64,000 bases of DNA, taken from contig NZ_CANMJB010000005.1 of NCBI RefSeq assembly GCF_947498175.1, positions 124,001 through 188,000 on the forward strand, in the 5' to 3' direction. The position numbers were made by a program, and so were the translations under genes. Each line of letters starts with the position of its first letter. Position 1 is the stretch's first letter. The notes beneath the pieces were generated by a model. The model did no database searches. It had not been told where the DNA came from and saw only the letters and a list, made by a program, of their open reading frames with translations. This document shows, one piece after another, positions 54,783 to 64,000 of this stretch. The DNA comes from an uncultured Algimonas sp. Its GTDB lineage: Bacteria > Pseudomonadota > Alphaproteobacteria > Caulobacterales > Maricaulaceae.

Positions 54783-56222
54783 ATGGCCAAGACCGAGAAA
54801 CTCCTGATCGGGCCGCGCCTGCGCCGCCTGCGCACGCAGCTCGGCCTGACCCAGACGCGCATGGCCGAAGACCTCGGCATATCGGGCAGCTACCTCAATC
54901 TGATGGAACGCAACCAGCGCGCCATGAGTGCGAAAGTGCTGCTCAAGCTTTCGGAAACCTACGACATCGATCTGTCGGACCTGACGTCGGGCACGGATCG
55001 GCAACTGGTCGGCGAGCTGTTCGACGCGTTGCGCGACCCGGCGCTGGGCCAGGACCGGGTGCCGAAATCCGAAGTGGAAGACGTGGTCGGGGCCAGTCCT
55101 GCCACGGCGCGCGCCCTGATCCGCCTGCATGAGCGCTACACGCAGCTGAGCCGCCGCCTCGTGCGCGAGGAAGGGGCGGACGAGGTGCTGGACGCGCTGG
55201 ACGCCGCTGTGCCTGCGGATGAGCTGGTCCGCGACGCGCTGCACCGGGCGCGCAACTATTTCGATCCGCTGGACCGGGCGGCCGAAGCGCTCGCCCAGGA
55301 GATGCGCCTGCGCCGCGGCGAACCGATGGCGATGCTGCGCGAGCGGCTGGCCGAACGCCACAACATCGTGGTCCGCGTTCTGCCCTACGACCTGCTGCCC
55401 GGCATGCTGCGCTATTTCGACCGTCATAGCGGGCGGTTGAACCTATCGGAACTCCTGCCCGACTCCTCGCGGCGCTTTCAGGTCGCCGCGCGCCTCGCCA
55501 TGCTGGAGCAACGGCCGCTGATCGACCGGCTGATCGCGGAGCTGGCGCTGGGCCGCCCGGAGGCCGAACGGTTGATGCGCACGACGCTGGCCAACTATTT
55601 CGCCGCCGCCCTGCTCATGCCCTACGGCGCAATGCTGAAGGCAGCCGAAGATCTGCGCTACGACATCGACGCGCTGGCGCACCGGTTCGGAACCAGCGCC
55701 GAACAGGTCGCCCACCGGCTGACCACGCTGTCCCGGGCCGGGGCGCGCGGCGTGCCGCTCTTCTTCGTGCGGATCGACATCGCCGGCAACCTGTCCAAGC
55801 GGTTCAGCCAAGGACGCTTCACCTTCCCGCGCTTCGGCGGCGCCTGCCCGCGCTGGCACGTCCACGACGCCTTCGCCCACGCCGACCGCACCTTGGTCCA
55901 GACGGTCGAAATGCCGGATGGCGCGCGCTACCTGACCGTCTGCAAGCGCGTCACGCGGTCGGGCGGGACGACGCGCGCGCCCGCGCAGAGCTTCGCCATC
56001 GCGCTGGGCTGCGACATCGCCCATGCCGGGCGGCTGGTCTACGGCGACGACATCCAGGGCGAGCCGACCCCGATTGGCCCCAACTGCTATCTCTGCGACC
56101 GCGACGCCTGCCCCCAACGCGCCCATCCACCCCTGGGCCGCGACGCCGTCCACGACGAACGCGCGCGCGGGCTGGGTCAGGTGGCGTTGGCGCAGGAAGG
56201 CCGGAAGACCCCAGGACCGTGA
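54783..56222 (+). CDS. Short-chain fatty acyl transcriptional regulator family protein (ScfR/RamB-type)
   Basis: This 479-residue protein has an N-terminal XRE helix-turn-helix (LRRLRTQLGLTQTRMAEDLGISGSYLNLMERNQRAM), a middle ImmA/IrrE-like domain (FQVAARLAMLEQRPLIDRLIAEL; ANYFAAALLMP), and a C-terminal Cys-rich domain (YGDDIQGEPTPIGPNCYLCDRDACPQRAHPP). This is the ScfR/RamB layout, whose members sense acyl-CoA status and regulate acetate and propionate use. The ATG at 54783 is preferred over the upstream frame. It is divergent from aceB, its likely target. Confidence 0.9.
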   Translation: MAKTEKLLIGPRLRRLRTQLGLTQTRMAEDLGISGSYLNLMERNQRAMSAKVLLKLSETYDIDLSDLTSGTDRQLVGELFDALRDPALGQDRVPKSEVEDVVGASPATARALIRLHERYTQLSRRLVREEGADEVLDALDAAVPADELVRDALHRARNYFDPLDRAAEALAQEMRLRRGEPMAMLRERLAERHNIVVRVLPYDLLPGMLRYFDRHSGRLNLSELLPDSSRRFQVAARLAMLEQRPLIDRLIAELALGRPEAERLMRTTLANYFAAALLMPYGAMLKAAEDLRYDIDALAHRFGTSAEQVAHRLTTLSRAGARGVPLFFVRIDIAGNLSKRFSQGRFTFPRFGGACPRWHVHDAFAHADRTLVQTVEMPDGARYLTVCKRVTRSGGTTRAPAQSFAIALGCDIAHAGRLVYGDDIQGEPTPIGPNCYLCDRDACPQRAHPPLGRDAVHDERARGLGQVALAQEGRKTPGP

Positions 56223-56247
56223 TCGGGGCCGGTCTTCCGATCGACGC

Positions 56248-58104
56248 CTAATAGCCGTCCGCCGATCCGTCCTTGCGCATCTCCGTCGCGGCGATCCAAG
56301 CGCCGGAGTCGAAGTCGCGCATGATGGCCTGGTAGCCGCCCGCATTGGCCTGGCAGCAGCGGACCGCGTAGCCGCGGCGTTCCAGTTCGGCGCGGGTCGC
56401 CGCCGGGATGCCGCTTTCCAGCCAGATCGTGCCGAGCTCGGACTCACAGCCGCTGCCCGACAAATCGTCGGTCGGCTCGCAGCCGCCGCGATGTTCCCAG
56501 CGCGCCGCGTCCCCGGCTTCCTGCAGCCCCATGTCGTAATCGACCAGGTTGAGGATGATCTGCACGTGGCCTTGCGGCTGCATGCCCCCGCCCATCAGGC
56601 CGAAGCTCAGCCAAGGTTCGTAACGGCCTCCGGCGTTCCTGTAGGCGAAGCCGGGTATGATGGTGTGGAACGGGCGCTTGCCCGGTTCGAACACGTTGGG
56701 ATGGTCCGGATCGAGGGAGAAGAGCTGCCCCCGGTCCTGGAGCATGAAGCCCAGACCGTCCGGCACGAGGCCCGACCCCATGCCCCGGTAGTTGGACTGG
56801 ATCAGCGAGACCATCATGCCGCTCGCGTCGGTCACGGAGAGGTAGGTCGTGTCGCCGTCCTGGAGCTTGATGTCGACGCTGGGCGAGCCGGCGGGCACGG
56901 TCGCCATCGGCTTCGACAGATCGATCAGGCGGCCCCGCTGCGCATTGTAGCCCTCCCGGACGTACCAGTCGGGCGCCAAGCCGCTGAAGGCCGAGTCGGA
57001 ATAGCCGAGCGCGCGGTCCGCGAAGGCCAGCCGCTTGGCTTCCACCTGCGCCATCAGCGCGTCGGCCGAGCCCCAGCCCATGCTCCGCAGGTCGAACCGC
57101 TCCAGCATCTGCAGCATCTGCAGCGCCGCGACCCCTTGCGTGTTCGGGCCGATCTCGCAGAGGCGGACTTCGTCGCGGTAGGTCACGCAGACCGGTTCGA
57201 TCCACTCGCCCTCATGAGCGGCGAGGTCCGCGTAGCGCATGAACCCGCCGATGCGCGCCATGTAGCGGTCCATGGTCCGCGCGAGCGTGCCGGTGTAGAA
57301 GGCGTCGCGGCCGCCGTCGGCGATGGCGCTCAGCGTGTTGGCCAGGTCCGGATTGCGGAACAGGCCGCCCTCGCGCGGGCTGGGATCGAAGAAGGTCGCC
57401 TTGGCATTGGCGAACTCTTCCAACATGCCGCTGTCATGGGCCTCGGCGAGGCGCGTCTCATTACGGCCCCAATAATAGGCGATCACTTCCGGGATCGGCG
57501 CGCCGTTGCGGCCATAGTCGATGGTGGGCTGGAGGATGTCGCCCATGGGCAGGGACCCGAAGCGGTCGTGCAGAGCGAACCACCCATCGACCGTGCCCGG
57601 GACGCTGACGGGCGCGGCGCCGAAGGGCGGGATTCCCTCGCCGTCCTCGTGCTTGTCGGCCGCGGCCTGCATGTCGGCGAGAGTGGCGCCCCGGGGCGAC
57701 CGGCCCGAGCCGTTATAGCCGTAGAGCTCCTGCGTCTCGGGGTCCCAGACTAGCGCGAAGAGATCGCCGCCGATCCCGTTGCCCGTGGGCTCGACCAGGC
57801 CCAGCATGGCATTGGCCGCGATGGCTGCGTCGACCGCCGTGCCGCCATCCTTCATGACGTCGAGCGCGACCTGCGTGGCGAGCGGATGGGCCGTGGCGGC
57901 GGCCGCGTTGGGCGCGACGACGGCGCTGCGCACGCCCAGATCTCGGCCCGACAGCATGCGGTCGCCGGGGCCGCTCGCGGAGGCGGTCGCGACCGACGCG
58001 TCGGCCCGCTGCTCGACGGATGTGGCGGTGGCGCAAGCCGACAAGCTGGCCAGGGCCGCGCAAGCGAGCGCGCACAAAGCAGGTTTCATCATTCTCATGG
58101 CCAT
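56248..58104 (-). CDS. Gamma-glutamyltransferase, lipoprotein
   Basis: This 618-residue protein has a lipobox (ASLSACA, Cys24) and the Ntn-hydrolase GGT fold. The large-subunit motifs VDAAIAANAMLGLVEPTGNGIGG are present. D418-T419-T420-Y corresponds to the autocatalytic QTTH-type site, so Thr419 is the expected nucleophile, and GLMGGGMQPQGHVQI forms the glutamate pocket. It cleaves gamma-glutamyl bonds such as in glutathione, in the periplasm. The catalytic loop reads DGDTTYLS rather than QTTHYS, a common variation in divergent GGTs. Confidence 0.9.
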   Translation of the reverse strand: MAMRMMKPALCALACAALASLSACATATSVEQRADASVATASASGPGDRMLSGRDLGVRSAVVAPNAAAATAHPLATQVALDVMKDGGTAVDAAIAANAMLGLVEPTGNGIGGDLFALVWDPETQELYGYNGSGRSPRGATLADMQAAADKHEDGEGIPPFGAAPVSVPGTVDGWFALHDRFGSLPMGDILQPTIDYGRNGAPIPEVIAYYWGRNETRLAEAHDSGMLEEFANAKATFFDPSPREGGLFRNPDLANTLSAIADGGRDAFYTGTLARTMDRYMARIGGFMRYADLAAHEGEWIEPVCVTYRDEVRLCEIGPNTQGVAALQMLQMLERFDLRSMGWGSADALMAQVEAKRLAFADRALGYSDSAFSGLAPDWYVREGYNAQRGRLIDLSKPMATVPAGSPSVDIKLQDGDTTYLSVTDASGMMVSLIQSNYRGMGSGLVPDGLGFMLQDRGQLFSLDPDHPNVFEPGKRPFHTIIPGFAYRNAGGRYEPWLSFGLMGGGMQPQGHVQIILNLVDYDMGLQEAGDAARWEHRGGCEPTDDLSGSGCESELGTIWLESGIPAATRAELERRGYAVRCCQANAGGYQAIMRDFDSGAWIAATEMRKDGSADGY

Positions 58105-58230
58105 TCCACCCTTTGCGGCAGGAAGACGGAGTCCCGTCGTCCGTGTCCTTAAGAAGGCTTATAGTGAGCGGGACGGCGGACACAATGGTGTCGCGGAAGG
58201 CAGAGCGGGCTTCACGGCGAACCGCTACGT

Positions 58231-58260
58231 CGATTGGAGCGGGCGAAGAGAGTCGACCCC
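58231..58260 (-). repeat. Partial duplicate of tRNA-Gly 3' end
   Basis: This segment repeats the 3' end of the tRNA-Gly at 58386-58460, from the T-loop to a few bases past CCA (the genomic strand reads tggagcgggcgaagaga in both). About 25 of 28 positions match the copy at 58382-58411. The repeats are 151 bases apart in the same orientation. They could be the ends of a tiny excised or collapsed insertion, or a dead tRNA fragment. Confidence 0.7.
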
Positions 58261-58262
58261 TC

Positions 58263-58329
58263 CCGCGCGGATACGCGTAAATCTGAAATGCGAGGGCCGC
58301 GCGGATGCGCGCAAATCTGAAATGCGAGG
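58263..58329. repeat. Two-copy 34-base tandem repeat beside tRNA-Gly
   Basis: Two 33-base copies (58263-58295 and 58297-58329) differ at two positions and both end aaatctgaaatgcgagg. They lie between the two tRNA 3'-end copies. There is no spacer, so this is not a CRISPR. Confidence 0.85.
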
Positions 58330-58385
58330 GGTCGCAGGAGGATGGACCTTGCAGGGTCAGTCCATGACGGGAGAAATATAACGAC

Positions 58386-58460
58386 TGGAGCGGGCGAAGA
58401 GATTCGAACCCTCGACCCTCACCTTGGCAAGGTGATGCTCTACCACTGAGCTACGCCCGC
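58386..58460 (-). tRNA. tRNA-Gly (anticodon GCC), with encoded CCA
   Basis: The minus strand gives acceptor GCGGGCG/CGCCCGC, D arm GCTCAGTGGTAGAGC, anticodon stem TCACC/GGTGA with loop TTGCCAA (anticodon GCC), and T arm GAGGGTTCGAATCTCTT. The 3' end is T plus CCA. Length is 75 bases. It shares its acceptor stem with the tRNA-Gly(CCC) at 45.5 kb. Confidence 0.96.
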
Positions 58461-58556
58461 ATCGCAGTCGTTGAAGCCGGGCGTATATCCACGCGCCTCC
58501 GGGCTTGCAAGCATCAAGATTTGAGTTTTTGCAGATGAATCGCTAGCCCGCTTTGC

Positions 58557-59057
58557 ATGACGGAACCGCACCCCGACGAACCCCGGCTCTACGCGCTTTT
58601 GGACAGTCTCGGCATCGAACATGTCACTGAGGAGCATGCGGCCGTCTTCACGGTCGAAGACGGACGGGCGGTCAAGGCACGGCTTCCTGGCGGCCATTCC
58701 AAGAACCTGTTCCTGAAGGACAAGGCCGGTCGTTTCGTGTTGGTCAGCGCCTTGGGAGAAACCGGGGTCCGCCTGAACCGGCTGCACCCGCATATCGGGA
58801 CGAAACGGCTATCCTTCGGGCAGGAAGACGCGCTGTTCGACAGGCTGGGCGTGCGGCCCGGCTCCGTCACGGTGTTCTCGATCATGAACGATGCCGACGA
58901 TGCGGTCCGGCTGATCCTCGACAAGGCGCTGTTCGATCACGATCACGTCTGGTTCCACCCGCTGCGCAACACGGCGAGCACGCGGGTCCGGCCGGAGGAT
59001 CTGCTGACGTTCGCGCGGGCGACGGGGCACGAGCCGGTCCTGCTGGACCTATCGGCG

Positions 59058-59075
<18 letters not shown>
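58557..59075 (+). CDS. Prolyl-tRNA editing domain protein (ProXp-ala/YbaK family)
   Basis: This 172-residue free-standing editing domain shows [26 protein letters not shown], the catalytic-Lys region [25 protein letters not shown], and [25 protein letters not shown]. Family members hydrolyse mischarged tRNA, typically Ala-tRNA(Pro), in the cytoplasm. Its 3' end overlaps the convergent histidine kinase gene by 18 bases. Confidence 0.88.
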
Positions 59076-60827
<1,752 letters not shown>

Positions 60828-60831
60828 GACT

Positions 60832-60845
60832 TTTATCTAGATAAA
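60832..60845. promoter_or_regulatory. Perfect 14-base palindrome at the kinase ribosome-binding region
   Basis: TTTATCTAGATAAA is fully self-complementary and ends five bases before the kinase ATG (60827), where a ribosome site would be expected. It could be an operator or a structure that blocks translation. No Shine-Dalgarno sequence is seen nearby. Confidence 0.45.
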
Positions 60846-60975
60846 GAATCGTAACAGCAGGTTTACGCACCCGCCGGACGGAATCCCGGCGACCCGCGCA
60901 TGCGGTTAGGCCGGGCGCGTCACTTTCTCGCGACCATCCGTTGAACCTTTCATGTGTCTCGCCCATTTAGCGGGC

Positions 60976-61872
60976 ATGACCGATACACTCGTTAAAGATT
61001 CCTCCGATGTCGCTTTCATGGCCGACGTCATCGAAACGTCCAAGGACACGCCTGTCGTGGTCGATTTCTGGGCGCCCTGGTGCGGCCCGTGCAAACAGCT
61101 CATGCCCGCGCTGGAGCGGCAGGTGAAAGCCGCGGCTGGCAAGGTGAAGCTCGTCAAGATCAACATCGACGAAAATCCCGGCGTGGCCGGGCAGCTCGGT
61201 GTGCGGTCCATCCCGGCGGTCTTCGGCTTCAAGGACGGCCAGCCCGTGGACGGCTTCATGGGCGCGCAACCCGAATCCGAATTGTCGAAGTTCATCGCCC
61301 GCCTGTCCGGTGACAGCGACCCGAAGGAAGAGGCGCAGACCTTGGTCGCCCGGGCGCATGACAGCCTGACGGCCGGCGATCCTGGCGGGGCGGCGCAGGA
61401 TTTTGCCCAGGCGCTGCAACTCGATCCGGAAAACGGCTCCGCCCTGGCCGGGTTGGCGCGCGTCTATCTGGAGATGGGCAATCGCGACATGGCCGTCGAG
61501 ATGGTCGAGAGCGCGACCGGCCCGCTGGCGGAGCATCCCGAGGTGGCGTCCATCCGCTCCGAATTGTCGCTGGGCGAAGGTGCGCCGCAAGCCGACGCGG
61601 CGGAAGAAGACACGGAATTGCGCGATGCGCAGGCGGCTGTCGATGCCGACGCGACCGATCTGGATGCGCGGCTGGTTCTGGCCAAGGCGCTGGCGGCGCG
61701 CGGGCAACGCGGCGAGGCCGTGGACCATCTGATATATTCCATCGGGCGCGACCGGATGCATGACGACGAGGCGGCGCGGCGTTTCCTGCTGACGATCTTC
61801 GAGGCCGAAGGGCCCGAAAGCGATGTTGCGATCGATGGCCGCCGACGCCTGTCATCCATCCTTTTCGCGTAG
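60976..61872 (+). CDS. Thioredoxin-TPR protein, YbbN/CnoX-like
   Basis: This 298-residue protein has an N-terminal thioredoxin domain with the active site W35-C36-G37-P38-C39 and the cis-Pro segment VRSIPAVFGF. Tetratricopeptide-like repeats follow (GDPGGAAQDFAQALQLDPENGSALAGLARVYLEMG; DLDARLVLAKALAARGQRGEAVDHL). YbbN/CnoX acts as a redox chaperone that hands proteins to GroEL; the E. coli protein lacks the CxxC reactivity that this one keeps. The ATG at 60976 starts a block with the LON-domain and Trm112 genes. Confidence 0.9.
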   Translation: MTDTLVKDSSDVAFMADVIETSKDTPVVVDFWAPWCGPCKQLMPALERQVKAAAGKVKLVKINIDENPGVAGQLGVRSIPAVFGFKDGQPVDGFMGAQPESELSKFIARLSGDSDPKEEAQTLVARAHDSLTAGDPGGAAQDFAQALQLDPENGSALAGLARVYLEMGNRDMAVEMVESATGPLAEHPEVASIRSELSLGEGAPQADAAEEDTELRDAQAAVDADATDLDARLVLAKALAARGQRGEAVDHLIYSIGRDRMHDDEAARRFLLTIFEAEGPESDVAIDGRRRLSSILFA

Positions 61873-61892
61873 CTGGCCCGTATCAAGGTCGG

Positions 61893-62570
61893 ATGAGCGC
61901 GCATTACAAATCTCTGGCCCGACGGACGACACCGTCGCGCATCCCGATCTTCCCGCTGGGCGGGGCGGTGCTGTTGCCCGTCTGCGACCTTCCGCTCAAC
62001 ATCTTCGAGCCGCGCTATCTGAACATGATCGACGATGCGCTGAAGGGCGACCGGCTGATCGGCATGGTCCAACCGCAAGGCGACGACATCGCCAGTGTCG
62101 GCGGGCTGGGCCGCATCATCCAGTTTTCCGAAACCGATGACGGTCGCTACCTGATCGTGCTGAAGGGATTGCGGCGGTTCCGCATCACGGGCTTGCCGGA
62201 AACCGGCACACCCTACCGCCAAGCCGACGTCGCCTATGGCGGGTTCGAAGAAGACCCGGACCTGCATGCCGCGCGCCAGACTTCCGAAGCCCTGTCGGAG
62301 TCCGGACGGTCGGACCGCGCGGCGTTGACGGTCGCCATGAAGGCCTTGGCGAAAGCGGTCGGAGTCGATGTGGACTGGACCGCCCTGTCGGAAATCCCGC
62401 TGCCCGTCCTCATCAACCAGGCCGCGATGATCAGCCCGTTCTCGCCTGAGGACAAGCAATCGCTGCTGGAAGCCGAAACCTCGGACGAACGCCGTCGTCT
62501 GCTCATCGGGTTGATGCATCTCTACGCATCCGGCGGAACGAACGATCCCCAGACGCAATCCACGCAATAG
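61893..62570 (+). CDS. LON N-terminal (substrate-binding) domain protein
   Basis: This 225-residue protein has the LON substrate-binding domain alone: RIPIFPLGGAVLLPVCDLPLNIFEPRYLNMIDDAL, then DGRYLIVLKGLRRFRI, then a helical half (LPVLINQAAMISPFSPEDKQSLLEAETSDERRRLLIGLM). There is no ATPase or protease domain, as usual for this family in alphaproteobacteria. It starts 20 bases after the thioredoxin gene and precedes Trm112. Its function is unknown. Confidence 0.92.
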   Translation: MSAHYKSLARRTTPSRIPIFPLGGAVLLPVCDLPLNIFEPRYLNMIDDALKGDRLIGMVQPQGDDIASVGGLGRIIQFSETDDGRYLIVLKGLRRFRITGLPETGTPYRQADVAYGGFEEDPDLHAARQTSEALSESGRSDRAALTVAMKALAKAVGVDVDWTALSEIPLPVLINQAAMISPFSPEDKQSLLEAETSDERRRLLIGLMHLYASGGTNDPQTQSTQ

Positions 62571-62579
62571 GCTTTCACC

Positions 62580-62771
62580 GTGAGCAATACCAAGTCCGCC
62601 CCCGTGCCGATCGATCCGAAGATGCTCGGCGTTCTGGTCTGCCCCAAGACGCGCGGGCCGCTTGTCCATGACAGCGACACACACGAATTGATCAGCAAGA
62701 AGGCCAGGCTGGCCTATCCGATCCGCGACGGTGTTCCGATCCTGCTGATCGAGCGCGCGCGAGCGCTTTGA
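62580..62771 (+). CDS. Trm112 family protein
   Basis: This 63-residue protein matches Trm112-like small proteins: [47 protein letters not shown]. The first Cys of the usual zinc site is present, but the second CxxC is not, as in many bacterial members. It starts with GTG at 62580, nine bases after the LON-domain gene. Family members act as methyltransferase activators in eukaryotes; the bacterial role is unclear. Confidence 0.92.
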   Translation: MSNTKSAPVPIDPKMLGVLVCPKTRGPLVHDSDTHELISKKARLAYPIRDGVPILLIERARAL

Positions 62772-62890
62772 AGCGCGCGGCAACGCAGTTTCTGGTGATC
62801 CACCGCCCATCCTGTCCGTAAACGCCCAGTTCACTTTCGTCGTGGCAGTGCGGAGGGGAACATTCGCCATGGGCAAACCGTTGGGCCGGC

Positions 62891-64000
62891 ATGACATCAT
62901 TTTACCAGACATCCGACCACAATGCCCGTTCTCCGGGCTTGAAACGGATTGCCGTGGGTGCCGCCGCTCTGGCCGCGGTTCTAGTGGCGGTTCCCGCCCT
63001 CCCCGCCATCGCGCAGACCCAAAACCCCGAAGCCCAGAGCCCCGAAGATCAGGCCCGGGCGACGGATGACATGCTGGGCGATCCCAAAAGCACGGGCATC
63101 GCCGCCGAGATCGAATCCCGGGTCATGGACGACAAGATCGATAGCGTGCTGGGAGACCGTGTGTCGCCGGGCGCCAAGGAAGCCGCCCGTCAGGCCTATG
63201 CACAGCGCGTCTTCGCCCCATTATGGAGCCGCGACGCCGCCGAAGCCCTTCTATCCGCAAGCCCGGACTGGCGCGACAAGGGTCTTGATGCCGGTATTTC
63301 GGACGAAGAGCTGCAAGGCGTCGTGGATGCCCGCTTTTCGGGTACGGACGCTGAAAAGGCGCTCGCCGACATCCGCTTGAGCGCGACCTGGATGGCGCTT
63401 GCCTCGGCCAAGAGCGGCGGGCTGTCGGACGAAGGCGGCATGGTCAAGTCGAGCGATACCCGGCCGACCCGCTCCGAGCTCGTCGCCGCTTTGAAACAGG
63501 CGGGTGAAGGCGACCCCATCAAGGCGCTGCAGGACTTCGCCCCCGACGCCCCGCAATATGGCATGCTGGAAGAGGCGCTGACCCGTTACCGCCAGTTCGC
63601 CGAAGCCGGTGGCTGGATGAAATTCCCCGAGGGCGGCGATATGCTGGAACCCGGCATGGACGATCCGCGCGTTCCGGCTCTGCGCAAGCGGCTGGCGGCG
63701 GAAGGCTATGTCGAAATGGCCGATGGGACGACCCTGCCGATGAACGATGGATACGAACCCGGCCAGGCCGAACTCACGCCTGCTTCGCTCAAGCAGGACG
63801 GCGGCAGTGTCGCTCCGACCGTCTATGACAACGATCTGAAGGCCCAGCTGAAATCCTTCCAGGCCGCGCACGGCCTGATGCAGGACGGCATCGTCGGGCC
63901 GGCCACGCTGGCGGCGCTGAACGAATCCGTCCAGTCCAAGATCGACCGGATCGGAACCGCCCTGGAATATTGGCGGACCAAGGGCGATCTGGGCGAACGC
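62891..64000 (+). CDS. L,D-transpeptidase (LdtD/YcbB family), N-terminal part, runs off window
   Basis: The visible 370 codons begin with ATG at 62891 and a signal peptide (GAAALAAVLVAVPALPAIAQ). A YcbB-type scaffold segment (YAQRVFAPLWSRDAAEALL) follows. Near the window end is a peptidoglycan-binding domain (LKSFQAAHGLMQDGIVGPATLAALNES), then ALEYWRTKGDLGER, the usual lead-in to the catalytic domain. The YkuD catalytic domain itself lies beyond the window. The enzyme would make 3-3 peptidoglycan cross-links in the periplasm. Confidence 0.88.
   Translation, partial: MTSFYQTSDHNARSPGLKRIAVGAAALAAVLVAVPALPAIAQTQNPEAQSPEDQARATDDMLGDPKSTGIAAEIESRVMDDKIDSVLGDRVSPGAKEAARQAYAQRVFAPLWSRDAAEALLSASPDWRDKGLDAGISDEELQGVVDARFSGTDAEKALADIRLSATWMALASAKSGGLSDEGGMVKSSDTRPTRSELVAALKQAGEGDPIKALQDFAPDAPQYGMLEEALTRYRQFAEAGGWMKFPEGGDMLEPGMDDPRVPALRKRLAAEGYVEMADGTTLPMNDGYEPGQAELTPASLKQDGGSVAPTVYDNDLKAQLKSFQAAHGLMQDGIVGPATLAALNESVQSKIDRIGTALEYWRTKGDLGER

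Noticed and set aside
56023..57753. 576-codon plus-strand frame
   Set aside because: It is antisense to gamma-glutamyltransferase.
58263..58329. CRISPR array
   Set aside because: Only two copies, directly adjacent with no spacer, and no cas gene nearby.

Overview
The window reads as chromosome of a GC-rich marine-type alphaproteobacterium, most likely Hyphomonadaceae/Maricaulales or a close relative. This rests on dense coding, several TonB-dependent receptors (TBDRs), a FecI/FecR signalling set, an ScfR/RamB-type regulator beside aceB-aceA, a Trm112/LON-domain/thioredoxin-TPR cluster, and many predicted lipoproteins and export systems. There are two glycine tRNAs (CCC and GCC), no rRNA and no CRISPR array. 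The taxonomic placement is inference from gene content; no database was searched.

Layout. 1-4.1 kb: the end of a TBDR, a membrane-anchored serine hydrolase and a RidA protein on one strand. 4.6-18.6 kb: an efflux region with a TetR/HlyD/ABC/outer-membrane-factor operon whose ABC-2 permease is frameshifted, a divergent operon holding a small membrane protein, an LpxR-like lipid A deacylase, TetR, a complete RND pump and a 36-residue membrane protein, and a third TetR gene. 18.6-20.5 kb: gene-poor, AT-richer DNA with a decayed tyrosine integrase and a hairpin-like repeat that also occurs at 4.3 kb. 20.5-28.2 kb: a heme uptake locus (receptor, two unknown small proteins and a ChaN-like lipoprotein on one strand; hmuSTUV on the other) around a Fur-box-like site. 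28.3-30.2 kb: two truncated genes, a sugar porter and a LytS-type kinase, joined head to head. 30.2-36.8 kb: an S9 peptidase and a ferric-iron ABC importer with a perfect Fur-type palindrome. 36.8-45.1 kb: a four-gene operon of STN-type TBDR, ECF sigma factor, FecR regulator and periplasmic M16 protease. 45.5-51.2 kb: tRNA-Gly, a phytase-like esterase, a DgcN/DgcA-like pair, a lipoate ligase-like gene, a broken CoA-transferase and a lipoprotein hydrolase. 51.3-56.2 kb: the glyoxylate shunt (aceB, aceA) and its probable regulator. 56.2-64 kb: gamma-glutamyltransferase, a second tRNA-Gly with a duplicated 3' end, a ProXp-type deacylase, a histidine kinase, thioredoxin-TPR, LON-domain protein, Trm112 and the start of an L,D-transpeptidase.

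The genes fall into four working groups: iron and heme acquisition; envelope defence and export; import and proteolysis of an unknown macromolecular ligand (STN receptor with M16 protease); and two-carbon metabolism. At least five genes are visibly broken (ABC-2 permease, integrase, sugar porter, LytS-type kinase, CoA-transferase), which points to recent rearrangement and decay. The most unusual items are the STN-TBDR/FecIR/M16 operon with a mosaic receptor gene and the RND operon carrying an LpxR-like enzyme.
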